64,000 bases of DNA from Pontiella agarivorans (lineage in GTDB: Bacteria > Verrucomicrobiota > Kiritimatiellia > Kiritimatiellales > Pontiellaceae), in assembly GCF_034531395.1 (NCBI RefSeq), contig NZ_JARVCO010000002.1, forward strand, positions 558,001-622,000, read 5' to 3'. Every line of letters begins with the position of its first letter. Position 1 is the stretch's first letter. Shown piece after piece: positions 45,301 to 53,938 of this stretch. A program made the position numbers and the translations under genes. The notes under the pieces are model-generated. The model worked only from the letters and a program-made list of their open reading frames with translations. It was not told the origin of the DNA and did not search any database.

Positions 45301-48300
45301 TCTGCAGACTGGAAGCATAGTCCGGATCTGCGACGAGCATGGACCAGGTGTCCGGAGACGGGTTGGCGATGGTGATGATGGCATCGCTGTAGTGTTCGTC
45401 GTTGTAGCCCGAATAGGCCCCGTAGTTGACGCCGTTCGGAATGCCGGCATCTTTGCGCAGGTACATGCGCGGGTTTCCTGCGGCGACATCAATCAGGCTC
45501 AGCTCGACGGCCCCCAGGCTATTGGTGACGTCGAAGCGGTAGGTGTTGTCGGCCTCGCCGGCGAGATAGGTGTTGGTGACGGTCAGGCTGCCGCCATAGG
45601 GCAGGCTGCCGAGATGGGGAACAGTCTGTTCGCCGAGGCTGTGCAGAATGGCGGATGAGGTTCCGGTTCCGATGTAGGATCCGGTGGGATTCTGTCCGAG
45701 GCTGGTGACCATCAGGTAGTATTTTCCCGGCGGGATGGTGGTTGCCCCGTTTTCTGGATGCAGGATGAAATATTCATCGTCGTCTTTATCGAGCCGCACC
45801 ATGGTGCTGATGCTTGCGCCGGGCGAAGTGTAGGCATACTGCGCCATGCCCCAGGTCGGCACGTGGGCTTCCCGGAGATGGAGGGTGGTTTCGCCGGAGG
45901 TGTTTTCGAGGCGGATTTTCCAGTTGGCGGTGTTGGTCGGTACCTCGACGGAGAAATACTGCACGTCGCGTGCGGGCAGGCTGGTTACGGTTGCGCTGTC
46001 GACAAAGCCCATCGGCTGCGGTTCGTAGGTCATGCCCATGCCGATACCGCTGCTGACGAAGCTGTAGGTGCTGGTGGCGACATTATGGGCGTTGTAGAAG
46101 GAGACGTAGTAGGTTCCGGGCGCGGAGAGCGGCCGATCGATGCCCATGGACAGCAGGTATTTCGGGTGAGCCTGCGAGCCGTCGGAGGTGTAACTGCGCT
46201 TCGACCAGTCGCTGGAGGTGGTCCGCCACTGGAAGCCGCTCGGCCATTCGGTGTAGGAGTAGGGATAGTACCAGCCGGGCACGCCACTGGAGGCGGGCAG
46301 TTCGTCGCGGCGGATGTACATGTGCGGGCGGGAACCGGACGAATTGGACCATTCGGTCAGGCGCATCTCCCAGCCGATTACATCGTTGCCGTTGGTTTGA
46401 ACGGGGACTTCGACTTTGTAGTGGTGCCATGTTTCGGGCGGAAGAACGACGTTGGTGGCGGCGCCGCCGTCGAAGATGACGGGGGTGGTGCCGGAGGTGA
46501 CGATGCGCAGCGTATAAGCCCCGGCCGCCATGGACCCGGCGTTGCGGGAATCGTTGATCATGAGGGACCAGGTGCCCGGATCAGGTTCCGAAAAGTTGAT
46601 GATCGCGGTGTCGGAATATTGAGCGCCGAATCCGGAGTAGACTCCATAACTTGCGCCGTTGGGGAAGCTGGTATCGAGGCGAAGGTTCATTTCAGGACTT
46701 CCGACAGCGTCGTCGAGCCGGATCTGCATGCTTTGGACGCTGGCGGGGACGGTGAACTGGTAGCGGTTGATTCGGCCTTTGTCGTAGGTGTCGGGATGCG
46801 ACAGCGTGTTGGGATTCAGGAGAATGCCGAGGTCGGTGACAGGGGCTGTTCCATGGCTGTGCAGGATGGCGGAGGCCGAGTTTGTGCCAATGGTGGAGCT
46901 GTTTGGATTCTGCCCTTCGGAGACGACCATGAGATAGTAGTCGCCCTCGGGGATGGTGGTATGACCGCTCTCGGGAAGGAGGGTAAAGTGCTCGCTTCCG
47001 GTCGTCTGCAACCGGGTCATGGAGCTGAAAGAAGCGCCGGGCGAGGTGTAGGCATACTGCGCCATGCCCCAGGTCGGCACGCGGGCTTCGCGGATATAGA
47101 GCTGCGATTCGCCGGACGTGTTTTCGAGTTCGAAACGCCATGAGGGTTGTCCGGCGGGGATGGTGAGTTTGAAGTATTCCACGTTTCGTGCCGGCAGGTC
47201 GGTGATGGATTCGCTGCCTGCGGCGGCGAGTGTCCGCGGGTCGTAAGTCATGCCGGTGCCGATGGCACTGCTGGCAAAGCTGAAGGTTCCGGTTTCGGTG
47301 GTTGAGGTGTTGTGGAAACCGATGTAGTACGAGCCGGGTTCAAGCGGCGCGCCCATGGCCATGGAAAGCAAAGGGCTCGGATGGGCGGTGCCGGCGGGAT
47401 CGTAGGTGTAGCCGCTCCAGTCCTGGGACTGAGTTGACCACTGCTGACCGTTGGGCCATGACGCAGAGCTCCAGGGGTAATACCAGCTAGGAACACCGTA
47501 GGAAGAGGGCAGCAGATCGCGCCGGATATACATACGGGGGCGTGCGCCCATCCAGTCGGTCATCTTGAGTTCCCACCCGATCACATCCTGTCCGTTGGTC
47601 TGTGCAGGAACATCGACGTGGTAGAATATCCACTCTTCCGGAGGAAGGGCGACGTCGGTGTCGCCGCCGCCGTCTAAGGTGATTTCGGTGTAGTCGAGCG
47701 CGTGGATCTCGAGGGTGTAGGCTCCTGCCGCGGGATTGCCGGCTTTGCCGACTACAATCGACCAGGTTCCGGTTGAGGGATTGGCGAAGGTCCGGATTTC
47801 GGTGTCGTTGTATTCGTCGTTATGACCGGAATAGATGCCGTACCCGGGGCCGTTCGGGATATTTTCGTCCTGTCTCAGGTAGAAGGAGGGGGAGCCGGTG
47901 GTGTTTTCGAGTCGTACTTCGAGGGCGGGGACGTTGGCGGCAATGTCGAACTGATAGAGCACGGTTTCGCCGGAAACATAGGTTTGGGCATCGGAAAGCA
48001 GCCCGCCGGGATTGAGGGTTCCGAGTGCGTTGACAGATGCTTCGCCGAGGCTGTGGAGAATGGCCGAGGCGGTGCCGGTGCCGATGGTGGAGCCGGCGGG
48101 GGACTGCCCTTCGGAGACGACCATGAGGTAGTAGTCGCCGGCGGGTATGGTGGTTTCGCCGCTTTCGGGCAGGAGGGTGAATAACTCATCGCCGGTCTGC
48201 TGCAGGCGGGTGAAGGAGGTAAAATACTGCCCTGGAGAAGTGGTGTCGCCGGTGCTGGTCTGACGCGTGGGCACGCGGGCTTCGCGGATGTAGAGCTGCG

Positions 48301-51010
48301 ATTCGCCGGATGTATTTTCGAGGCGGAGCTGCCAGGACGGGGTGTTGGAGGCGATGTTCACCTTGAAATACTGTACGGCACGGGCGGGCAGGTCGGTGAT
48401 GATGGCGCTGTCGATGAAGCCCAGTGTGGCGGGTTCATAGGTCATGCCGGTTCCGATGGCGCTGCTGGTGAAGGTATATCCGGCCGTTGCGGAATCGGAA
48501 TTGTTGTAGAATGCGATGAAGTACGACCCGGGTTCAAGCGGGTTGCCCATGGCCATGGAGTGCAGGGGTTGCGGGTGAGCCTGACCACCGGGATCGTATG
48601 TGTAGCCTGTCCAGTCGGTGGTGTTCATCGGCCACTGGTTGCCGCTGTTCCAGTCGATTTGGTTCCAGGGATACCAGTAGAGCGGAATCTGGCTGGTTCC
48701 TTCGGGGAGCTGGTCGCGGCGGATGATCATGTAGGGTCGCTCGTTGGTCCAGGAGGTCATGCGCAGTTCCCAGCCCAGGACATTCTGACCATTGGTCTGG
48801 GCGGGGACGGTGACGCGGTAAAAATGGTAGCTGTTGGGTTTAAGAGAGAGGGTCGTGTTGGTGTAGCCGTCCATGGGAATTTCGATCGGCGTATGCGAGC
48901 CGCTGTCGAGGGTGAAGGTGCCGAGGGCTGCGTAGGGATAATAGACACCGATATACCAGACATCGGCGTCGTGATCGGGGTCCTGCAGGAACCCGAGGGT
49001 GCTGGACTGATCGTTGTCGGAGCTGGAGTAAATGTTGGCACTGCCGTTCTTTCGGTAGTTCCAGCGGCCGGGCACATAGTTTCGGCGGATCGCGATTTCG
49101 GTTCCGTCCACGTGGTTGGTGAGCTGGAGCAGCCAGCCGAGCTGGCCGAGCTGCTGGGCGATATCGGATACCGCATAATAACGCCAGCCGACCCGCAGCG
49201 GATCGTCGTTGGTTACGGTATCGATAAAGTCGATCTGCGTGATGACCGGCTCACGGTTACGCAGGTTGAATTCCACTGCGGCATCCCCATAGACGGTGAC
49301 ATAGAAGGTGCCGTCGGAAAGCGTTTCCGGCACGAGGGTGATGCTGTCGCTGATGTTGGTGTCGGCAACTTCCGAAAAAGCGTCGTTATTGAACGCGTTG
49401 GGGACCATGCTTTGGCGCACGGCGAAATTCGGGTCGGTTCCGTTGACGGGTTCAACGGTAACTTCCCAGGCAATCTGTTCGGGCGGAACGGGAATGCGGT
49501 AGGTTTTGAAGAGGAAGCCGGACTGCGACTGGGCGTTGAGGGTATGGTTGTAGGTTTCGTCGGTAATTTCATGCTGCCGGGAGTCGAGCTGGAAGGTGTC
49601 GCCGGGGGTTCCGGGTACGCCGACATAATAGAATGCCGGGTCGCCGGGGACGAGATAGGTTGGCACAAGGAGCCCCTGGCCGGTGCGGGCGCGGTCGTAG
49701 TGACTGCTGCTGGAGGGGTGGGGCGCGAGGCCGTGGCGGACGTAGAAAGGCTGGCTGAGTGTTGTGCTTCCGGCCGCATCCTGGAGCCACAGCCGCCAGG
49801 CGTACGTTGCGGAGGGAATGGTGGTCTTGAAGTAGCGGATTTCTTCGGGCGGGATGGTAGCCATTCCGCTGCCGCTGGATGCGTCGGCGGCGAGTGCGCC
49901 GAGATCCCGGGCAAAGACATCGCCTGAGAGCAGGTTCCAGGTAGAGCCGGTATCGGCCAGCACGAGGATATACCATTCCTGACCCGCTCCTCCGGTTTCC
50001 GAGAGGTAGCGCGTGAAGCCGTCATCGCCGGTCCGTATAGAGTTTTCGGTATAGGATTGCCCGCCGCTGTTTACGTAGGGTAGAGCGTTCTGACGGATGT
50101 AGAGGTCGGCTTCGCCTCCGAGGACATAGAGCGCGGTGCGCCAGGCTGCCAGATCGGGCAGCTCGGTGGTCAGTTTAAAATAGTATGCGCCGCCATCGGT
50201 GTTCAGATTGTTGAATACGGCGGTTCCGGTGTCGGCCGTGCCCGGATCCCAGGCGAGGGTATTCATTTTGATATCCCCGGAAAACAGGCTCCATGCCGCG
50301 CCTTCTTCGGCTTCGACCAGAATATATCTGGTCTGGCCGGCGGAAAGCGACTGAACGATGGTGTCGCTGCCGGCTGCTTCGGAGCGGTACTGATATTCGT
50401 TGGGGGCTATGTTGGCATTGGGGTCGGTATAAAGATCGGCTTCACCGGCGGTCAGGTTCAATACGGTGCGCCACAGGCCGGCGTTGTTCGGCGTGTCCTG
50501 CGTGACGATGCGGAAGAGATAGCTGCCTTCCGCCGTGCCGGGGTTGGTGTAAACTTCGGTTCCGCTTTGCGCTGTGCCCGGGTCCCAGGTCAGGTCATGG
50601 ACATGCATATCGCCGGCAAAAAGGCTCCAGGTAGAATGGGCTTCCGATTCGACGAGGATATACCAGGTCTGCACTCCCGAGAGTGCGCGGGTGATCCGGT
50701 CGTTGCTGACAGTATCGGATTTCTGGGAGTAGTAGTTGGTGGTGACCGAAGGGCTGGTACTCATATACAGATCGGCCTCGCCGCTGGTTACGGTCAGCAC
50801 AGACCGCCAGTAGCCGACATTATTGACCGTGCTGGTGGTGGTGATCGTGAACAGGTAACTGCCCGCATTGGTGTCGGTGTTGGAATAGATCTCCGTGCCG
50901 GACTGAGCGGTTCCGGGGTCCCAGGTTAACGGGGTTTGAGCCTGCACCGAAAAAACGGTGAACAGCATGAAAAGCTGTGTGGATACGAAAAGAAAAACGC
51001 GCGTTTTCAT
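42323..51010 (-). CDS. Giant secreted repeat protein (PPC-like, FN3, BACON and Ca-binding modules)
   Basis: 2,895 residues. The ATG at 51010 is chosen because it opens a signal peptide (MKTRVFLFVSTQLFMLFTVF...VQA) with GGGAGG upstream. Order: three ~112-residue repeats (each with TWDPGTA), several pre-peptidase-C-like beta domains, three ~400-residue repeats (QTNG...GWEL, YIRRD, GSYYI, SSAIGTGMTY), and further PPC-like units. These are followed by an FN3 domain, a BACON-like domain (near WTAAESLSWLTFDAG), a second FN3, and two C-terminal beta modules split by a Ca-binding stretch (DADSDGDGYTNYEEFLYG). No catalytic motif or membrane anchor is visible. It is probably an adhesin or surface glycan-binding protein. 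Third-position GC is clearly higher than in neighbours, giving long spurious open frames on the other strand, and no palindrome copy occurs in 8.7 kb. Confidence 0.9.
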   Translation of the reverse strand: MKTRVFLFVSTQLFMLFTVFSVQAQTPLTWDPGTAQSGTEIYSNTDTNAGSYLFTITTTSTVNNVGYWRSVLTVTSGEADLYMSTSPSVTTNYYSQKSDTVSNDRITRALSGVQTWYILVESEAHSTWSLFAGDMHVHDLTWDPGTAQSGTEVYTNPGTAEGSYLFRIVTQDTPNNAGLWRTVLNLTAGEADLYTDPNANIAPNEYQYRSEAAGSDTIVQSLSAGQTRYILVEAEEGAAWSLFSGDIKMNTLAWDPGTADTGTAVFNNLNTDGGAYYFKLTTELPDLAAWRTALYVLGGEADLYIRQNALPYVNSGGQSYTENSIRTGDDGFTRYLSETGGAGQEWYILVLADTGSTWNLLSGDVFARDLGALAADASSGSGMATIPPEEIRYFKTTIPSATYAWRLWLQDAAGSTTLSQPFYVRHGLAPHPSSSSHYDRARTGQGLLVPTYLVPGDPAFYYVGVPGTPGDTFQLDSRQHEITDETYNHTLNAQSQSGFLFKTYRIPVPPEQIAWEVTVEPVNGTDPNFAVRQSMVPNAFNNDAFSEVADTNISDSITLVPETLSDGTFYVTVYGDAAVEFNLRNREPVITQIDFIDTVTNDDPLRVGWRYYAVSDIAQQLGQLGWLLQLTNHVDGTEIAIRRNYVPGRWNYRKNGSANIYSSSDNDQSSTLGFLQDPDHDADVWYIGVYYPYAALGTFTLDSGSHTPIEIPMDGYTNTTLSLKPNSYHFYRVTVPAQTNGQNVLGWELRMTSWTNERPYMIIRRDQLPEGTSQIPLYWYPWNQIDWNSGNQWPMNTTDWTGYTYDPGGQAHPQPLHSMAMGNPLEPGSYFIAFYNNSDSATAGYTFTSSAIGTGMTYEPATLGFIDSAIITDLPARAVQYFKVNIASNTPSWQLRLENTSGESQLYIREARVPTRQTSTGDTTSPGQYFTSFTRLQQTGDELFTLLPESGETTIPAGDYYLMVVSEGQSPAGSTIGTGTASAILHSLGEASVNALGTLNPGGLLSDAQTYVSGETVLYQFDIAANVPALEVRLENTTGSPSFYLRQDENIPNGPGYGIYSGHNDEYNDTEIRTFANPSTGTWSIVVGKAGNPAAGAYTLEIHALDYTEITLDGGGDTDVALPPEEWIFYHVDVPAQTNGQDVIGWELKMTDWMGARPRMYIRRDLLPSSYGVPSWYYPWSSASWPNGQQWSTQSQDWSGYTYDPAGTAHPSPLLSMAMGAPLEPGSYYIGFHNTSTTETGTFSFASSAIGTGMTYDPRTLAAAGSESITDLPARNVEYFKLTIPAGQPSWRFELENTSGESQLYIREARVPTWGMAQYAYTSPGASFSSMTRLQTTGSEHFTLLPESGHTTIPEGDYYLMVVSEGQNPNSSTIGTNSASAILHSHGTAPVTDLGILLNPNTLSHPDTYDKGRINRYQFTVPASVQSMQIRLDDAVGSPEMNLRLDTSFPNGASYGVYSGFGAQYSDTAIINFSEPDPGTWSLMINDSRNAGSMAAGAYTLRIVTSGTTPVIFDGGAATNVVLPPETWHHYKVEVPVQTNGNDVIGWEMRLTEWSNSSGSRPHMYIRRDELPASSGVPGWYYPYSYTEWPSGFQWRTTSSDWSKRSYTSDGSQAHPKYLLSMGIDRPLSAPGTYYVSFYNAHNVATSTYSFVSSGIGMGMTYEPQPMGFVDSATVTSLPARDVQYFSVEVPTNTANWKIRLENTSGETTLHLREAHVPTWGMAQYAYTSPGASISTMVRLDKDDDEYFILHPENGATTIPPGKYYLMVTSLGQNPTGSYIGTGTSSAILHSLGEQTVPHLGSLPYGGSLTVTNTYLAGEADNTYRFDVTNSLGAVELSLIDVAAGNPRMYLRKDAGIPNGVNYGAYSGYNDEHYSDAIITIANPSPDTWSMLVADPDYASSLQNGEYTLRITHKAPADLAFDARLSTNAITNVVSGLLADNQRDFFRVDVPEMIDGEPILGWYITTQTTQGDALTRVRKNLLPADGFGINQGQTPFDSPAQVIVPPLLTPGTWYIEVKGDGATDYTLTSSAIRLEREWTMPEPGQTNNTPGVADPFFGDSGIDEDGDPLPIDQGVDLENGYYHFYTVEIPDGNTGLLRTQLEAISGNPNLYIRPGLAPTTDYSVNYAVQYDHRLDSTSNTEYGNWVPKDGRYEMQLEPGIWHLMVKADGGSTARYRLRVSGGNVYTNGNVQSLSLNDPGYSGQLLAEGDWRYYRVDYPTNPPVDWNITYSQESGNVDLYLRDTVPPGNHTRVADSYIRDWDNDDKNSGTLQPDYPEVGTHTVNMPPLRPGHTYYLGFLARSDASFSVSSASAGGLMPTYEKVDFETGFVNTNIPAGVQITYQVDVPEDAVRWIHSTTNTADIHVYLEQGTLPSKTTYDHYRNINGRSTPHNKYLLRLYDEWPWRPGYTYYFTVTNTAATAQSFVLVMGGSRAPEIPQNVSATDGTRENDVRVTWNSISGVGYYEVWRNTTDDPATAINLVSGTSGNSYNDTSAVPGQLYYYWVSVAGKTDTAWFSDGDSGWRPGSGTISPAQAVFTSAGGSGTVDVTAPAGTLWTAAESLSWLTFDAGVPGTNDGEVVYSISEYGSTVARTGTITVANQAFTVVQLPLGVPVNVQATDGDFSDRTEVSWDSLAHADRYYIYRNHTNTTSGASYLGYVTTNTFSDIGGQENRTYFYFVRSWCSGGYGGYSAPDTGHRGTEGVTPEWINTHFPCGGPETYGHIDSGESSPAGFVIHWTAETNHIYGIRRTGGLANPFVPLVDGLAYPQNAYTDTLHAAESTGFYRLTVRCIGTGYPGDDADSDGDGYTNYEEFLYGTDPNNPLSYPGNAITGYMAPSGFVLNWTSVSGQRYGILWTDSLTNLFTLLTNGVPYPVGSFTDTLHSAESQGFYRLQIEPE
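45240..48880 (-). repeat. Three tandem ~1.2-kb repeats inside the giant gene
   Basis: Equivalent points recur near 48790, 47588 and 46385, a period of about 1,202 bp (about 400 residues). Stretches such as the ones near 47040-47110 and 45815-45880 remain nearly identical at DNA level, so recombination could change copy number. Assembly from short reads would be at risk here. Confidence 0.85.
50240..51010 (-). repeat. Three ~335-bp repeats at the 5' end of the giant gene
   Basis: The TWDPGTA codons recur near 50,911, 50,573 and 50,240. They encode the first three beta modules after the signal peptide. Confidence 0.75.
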
Positions 51011-51191
51011 CTTAGCCTCCCGCCCGCTCAGGGCATCTGTCTGCCTACTCTTTTTTTTTAACGACCGCAAGAAAATCAGTGTCGAGATGAAAAGGTAGCA
51101 ACATCGAAATTTAAATCCGATCTAAATAGTACCATTTCTTGAGATAAAGGCTTGCGGAGCTGTAAGCGTCTGATACGTTACGTGGCAATTA

Positions 51192-51206
51192 AGACCAAAT
51201 AGGTCT
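51192..51206. promoter_or_regulatory. Palindromic operator upstream of rrf2 (AGACC-N5-GGTCT)
   Basis: A perfect inverted repeat with an A/T-only spacer, 21 bp before the rrf2 start. Its position and type suit autoregulation by the Rrf2 protein, as IscR does at its own promoter. The assignment is inferred. Confidence 0.6.
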
Positions 51207-51227
51207 ACTATGTAAGGATTTGTAAGT

Positions 51228-51632
51228 ATGCTCAGAATTACCAAAATTACGGATTACGGGTTTATTCTGCTGGCCCACATGGCCAAGGCGGAAAAAGATC
51301 AACTGCACAATGCCAAAGATCTTTCCGCTGCAATCGGTATTCCGTTACCCACTGTGAGTAAAGTTCTCAAAATTCTGACGCAGGGGCATATTCTTAAATC
51401 TCATCAGGGAAGCAAGGGCGGTTATTCGCTGTCTAAAACAGCAGATCAGATTACCGCTGCTGAAATAATAGAAGCAGTTGAAGGCCCGGTGGCCATCACC
51501 GACTGTTCGAGTGCTGAAGGCTGTGAGCGGAATTGCCCGATCAGCCCGAGCTGGCAGCGGGTGAACGATGCTGTACTCGGTGCTTTAAACGGATTGACAC
51601 TCGGCGATATGGCCGACGGCGGCTCCAAATAA
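51228..51632 (+). CDS. Rrf2-family regulator of the SUF system
   Basis: A 134-residue winged-helix regulator. The N-terminal TKITDYGFILLAHMAK and recognition helix IPLPTVSKVLKIL are typical of Rrf2 and IscR. The cluster-binding segment is DCSSAEGCERNCPIS, with Cys spacing x5 and x3, which should ligate a 2Fe-2S cluster. It stands at the head of sufBCDSU with a 66-bp gap and no terminator, so it probably senses Fe-S status and represses or activates the operon. AAGGA precedes the ATG. Confidence 0.93.
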   Translation: MLRITKITDYGFILLAHMAKAEKDQLHNAKDLSAAIGIPLPTVSKVLKILTQGHILKSHQGSKGGYSLSKTADQITAAEIIEAVEGPVAITDCSSAEGCERNCPISPSWQRVNDAVLGALNGLTLGDMADGGSK

Positions 51633-51698
51633 TAAAATCTACTGATTAATATTCCTTTGTTTAGACTGAATTTTAAAATAGTACAAAATTAGGCCAAT

Positions 51699-53153
51699 AT
51701 GAAAATTGAAGACGAAAAATCATTCGATGAGCTGACCGATAAGGATTACAAATATGGCTTTGTGACGGACATTGAGTCTGACAGTTTGCCGCCCGGATTG
51801 AACGAAGAGATCGTGCGAGCCATCTCGAAACGGAAGAATGAGCCGGAGTGGCTGACCGAGTGGCGGGTGAAGGCGTATCATCACTGGACCACGCTGGAAG
51901 AGCCGACCTGGGCGAAGGTGGAGTTTCCGCCGGTCGACTATCAGGCGCTGAGTTATTATTCTGCGCCAAAGCAGAAAATTGAGGGACCCAAGAGTTTGGA
52001 TGATGTTGATCCCGAACTGCTTGAAACCTACGAAAAACTGGGCATTCCGCTGAAAGAGCAGGAGGTCCTTGCCGGCGTTGTGGCCGTAGATGCCGTCTTT
52101 GACTCCGTTTCCGTGGCAACCACCTTTAAAGGTAAACTTGAAGAGATGGGCATCATTTTCTGTTCCTTCTCGGAAGCAGTAGCGGATCATCCGGAACTGG
52201 TTAAAAGATATCTGGGTACGGTGGTGCCATATAAAGACAACTATTATGCCACGCTGAACTCGGCGGTATTTTCCGATGGTTCTTTCTGCTATGTGCCGCC
52301 GGGTGTAAAATGTCCGATGGAACTTTCGACGTATTTCCGGATCAATGCCGCCAACACCGGCCAGTTTGAGCGGACGCTGCTGATTGCCGACGAAGGGGCA
52401 ACGGTCAGTTATCTTGAAGGCTGTACCGCACCGCAGCGCGATGAAAATCAGCTGCATGCCGCGGTTGTGGAACTCATTGCGCACAAAGATGCCAATATTA
52501 AATATTCGACCGTGCAGAACTGGTATCCGGGCGACAAAGACGGCAAAGGCGGGATCTATAACTTCGTGACCAAGCGTGGGCACTGCCGCGGCGATAATTC
52601 AAAAATTTCGTGGACGCAGGTGGAAACCGGCTCGGCCATCACCTGGAAGTATCCGAGCTGCATCCTGAAGGGCGACAATTCGATCGGTGAATTTTATTCG
52701 GTGGCCGTGACCAACAACATGCAGCAGGCGGATACCGGCACAAAAATGATTCACATTGGAAAAAACACGAAGAGCACGATTATCTCCAAAGGGATATCGG
52801 CCGGTAAGGCGCAGAACAGCTACCGGGGGCTGGTCCGGATTCAGGAAACCGCTGAAAATGCGCGCAACTTTTCGCAGTGCGATTCGATGCTGATCGGCGA
52901 CCGTTGCGGAGCACACACCTTTCCTTATATCGATGTGAATAATCCCAGTGCTCAGGTAGAGCACGAAGCCACAACCACAAAGATCGGCGAAGATCAGATT
53001 TTCTACTGCAACCAGCGCGGCCTTGATACTGAGGAAGCTGTGAATATGATTGTGAACGGGTTCTGTAAGGAAGTATTCCGTGAACTGCCCATGGAATTTG
53101 CAGTGGAAGCCCAGAAACTTCTGGGTATCAGTCTGGAAGGTTCTGTCGGTTAA
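51699..53153 (+). CDS. sufB: Fe-S cluster assembly scaffold subunit SufB
   Basis: A 484-residue SufB of the SufBC2D scaffold. Family segments are [34 protein letters not shown], the beta-helix core, and [11 protein letters not shown]-like [15 protein letters not shown]. The conserved Cys and the [11 protein letters not shown] segment near the C-terminus match the family. The N-terminal [20 protein letters not shown] is a normal SufB start. SufB receives persulfide sulfur and builds the cluster with SufC and SufD. sufC begins 30 nt downstream. Confidence 0.97.
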   Translation: MKIEDEKSFDELTDKDYKYGFVTDIESDSLPPGLNEEIVRAISKRKNEPEWLTEWRVKAYHHWTTLEEPTWAKVEFPPVDYQALSYYSAPKQKIEGPKSLDDVDPELLETYEKLGIPLKEQEVLAGVVAVDAVFDSVSVATTFKGKLEEMGIIFCSFSEAVADHPELVKRYLGTVVPYKDNYYATLNSAVFSDGSFCYVPPGVKCPMELSTYFRINAANTGQFERTLLIADEGATVSYLEGCTAPQRDENQLHAAVVELIAHKDANIKYSTVQNWYPGDKDGKGGIYNFVTKRGHCRGDNSKISWTQVETGSAITWKYPSCILKGDNSIGEFYSVAVTNNMQQADTGTKMIHIGKNTKSTIISKGISAGKAQNSYRGLVRIQETAENARNFSQCDSMLIGDRCGAHTFPYIDVNNPSAQVEHEATTTKIGEDQIFYCNQRGLDTEEAVNMIVNGFCKEVFRELPMEFAVEAQKLLGISLEGSVG

Positions 53154-53183
53154 CAACCATTTTAATACGGAGATAACTAAGCA

Positions 53184-53933
53184 ATGCCACTACTTGAAAT
53201 AAAAGACCTGCACGCAAGTGTTGCCGATAAGGCGATCATCAAAGGCCTCAACCTCACTATCAACCCGGGCGAAGTTCATGCCATCATGGGCCCGAACGGA
53301 GCGGGCAAGAGTACGCTTTCGAACGTGCTTGCCGGTAACGACGCTTATGCCAAAACCGGCGGACAGGTGCTGCTCGAAGGAGAAGACATCGACGAGATGG
53401 CCGCCCATGAACGGGCCTGCGCCGGAATGTTTCTGGCCTTTCAGTATCCGGTTGAGATTCCGGGCATCAGCAATATGTATTTCCTGAAAGCGGCGGTGAA
53501 TGCGGTGCGAGAAGCTCAGGGGAAAGATCAGCTCGACGCCATGGATTTTCTCGATCTGGTGGAAGATAAAAAGAAAATGGTTAAAATCCGCGGCGATCTG
53601 CTGGAGCGTGCGGTCAATTCCGGATTTTCGGGCGGCGAAAAAAAACGTAACGAAATTTTCCAGATGGCCATGCTGGAGCCGAAGCTCTGTATTCTTGACG
53701 AAACGGATTCCGGCCTCGATATCGACGCCCTGCGCGTTGTTTCCGACGGGGTGAACGCTCTGCGCTCGGAAGATCGCGGTTTTCTGGTAATTACCCACTA
53801 TCAGCGTCTGTTGGATTATATTGTGCCCGACTTTGTACACGTGCTGGTTGACGGAAAAATCGTGAAATCAGGCGATAAAACACTGGCGCTCGAACTTGAA
53901 AACGAAGGCTACGCATCCTGGGTTGAGGAATAG
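53184..53933 (+). CDS. sufC: Fe-S assembly ATPase SufC
   Basis: A 249-residue ABC-type ATPase of the SUF scaffold. Walker A is GPNGAGKS (36-43), the signature is SGGEKKRNEI, and Walker B is LCILDETDSGLDID. The VITHYQRLLDYI switch region is intact. ATP binding drives the SufBCD conformational change that exposes the cluster assembly site. It lies 30 nt after sufB and 5 nt before sufD. Confidence 0.97.
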   Translation: MPLLEIKDLHASVADKAIIKGLNLTINPGEVHAIMGPNGAGKSTLSNVLAGNDAYAKTGGQVLLEGEDIDEMAAHERACAGMFLAFQYPVEIPGISNMYFLKAAVNAVREAQGKDQLDAMDFLDLVEDKKKMVKIRGDLLERAVNSGFSGGEKKRNEIFQMAMLEPKLCILDETDSGLDIDALRVVSDGVNALRSEDRGFLVITHYQRLLDYIVPDFVHVLVDGKIVKSGDKTLALELENEGYASWVEE

Positions 53934-53938
53934 AAATT

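Noticed and set aside
43841-45658. 605-codon open frame on the plus strand opposite the giant gene (and others at 45758-47143 and 48560-49927)
   Set aside because: They mirror the high third-position GC of the minus-strand gene, are low-complexity (Val/Gly-rich), and have no domain, signal peptide or suitable start context.
51633-51698. A second Rrf2 operator before sufB (GACT...AGTAC)
   Set aside because: The arms match over only four bases and the spacing differs from the dyad at 51192; the match could be random in A/T-rich DNA.
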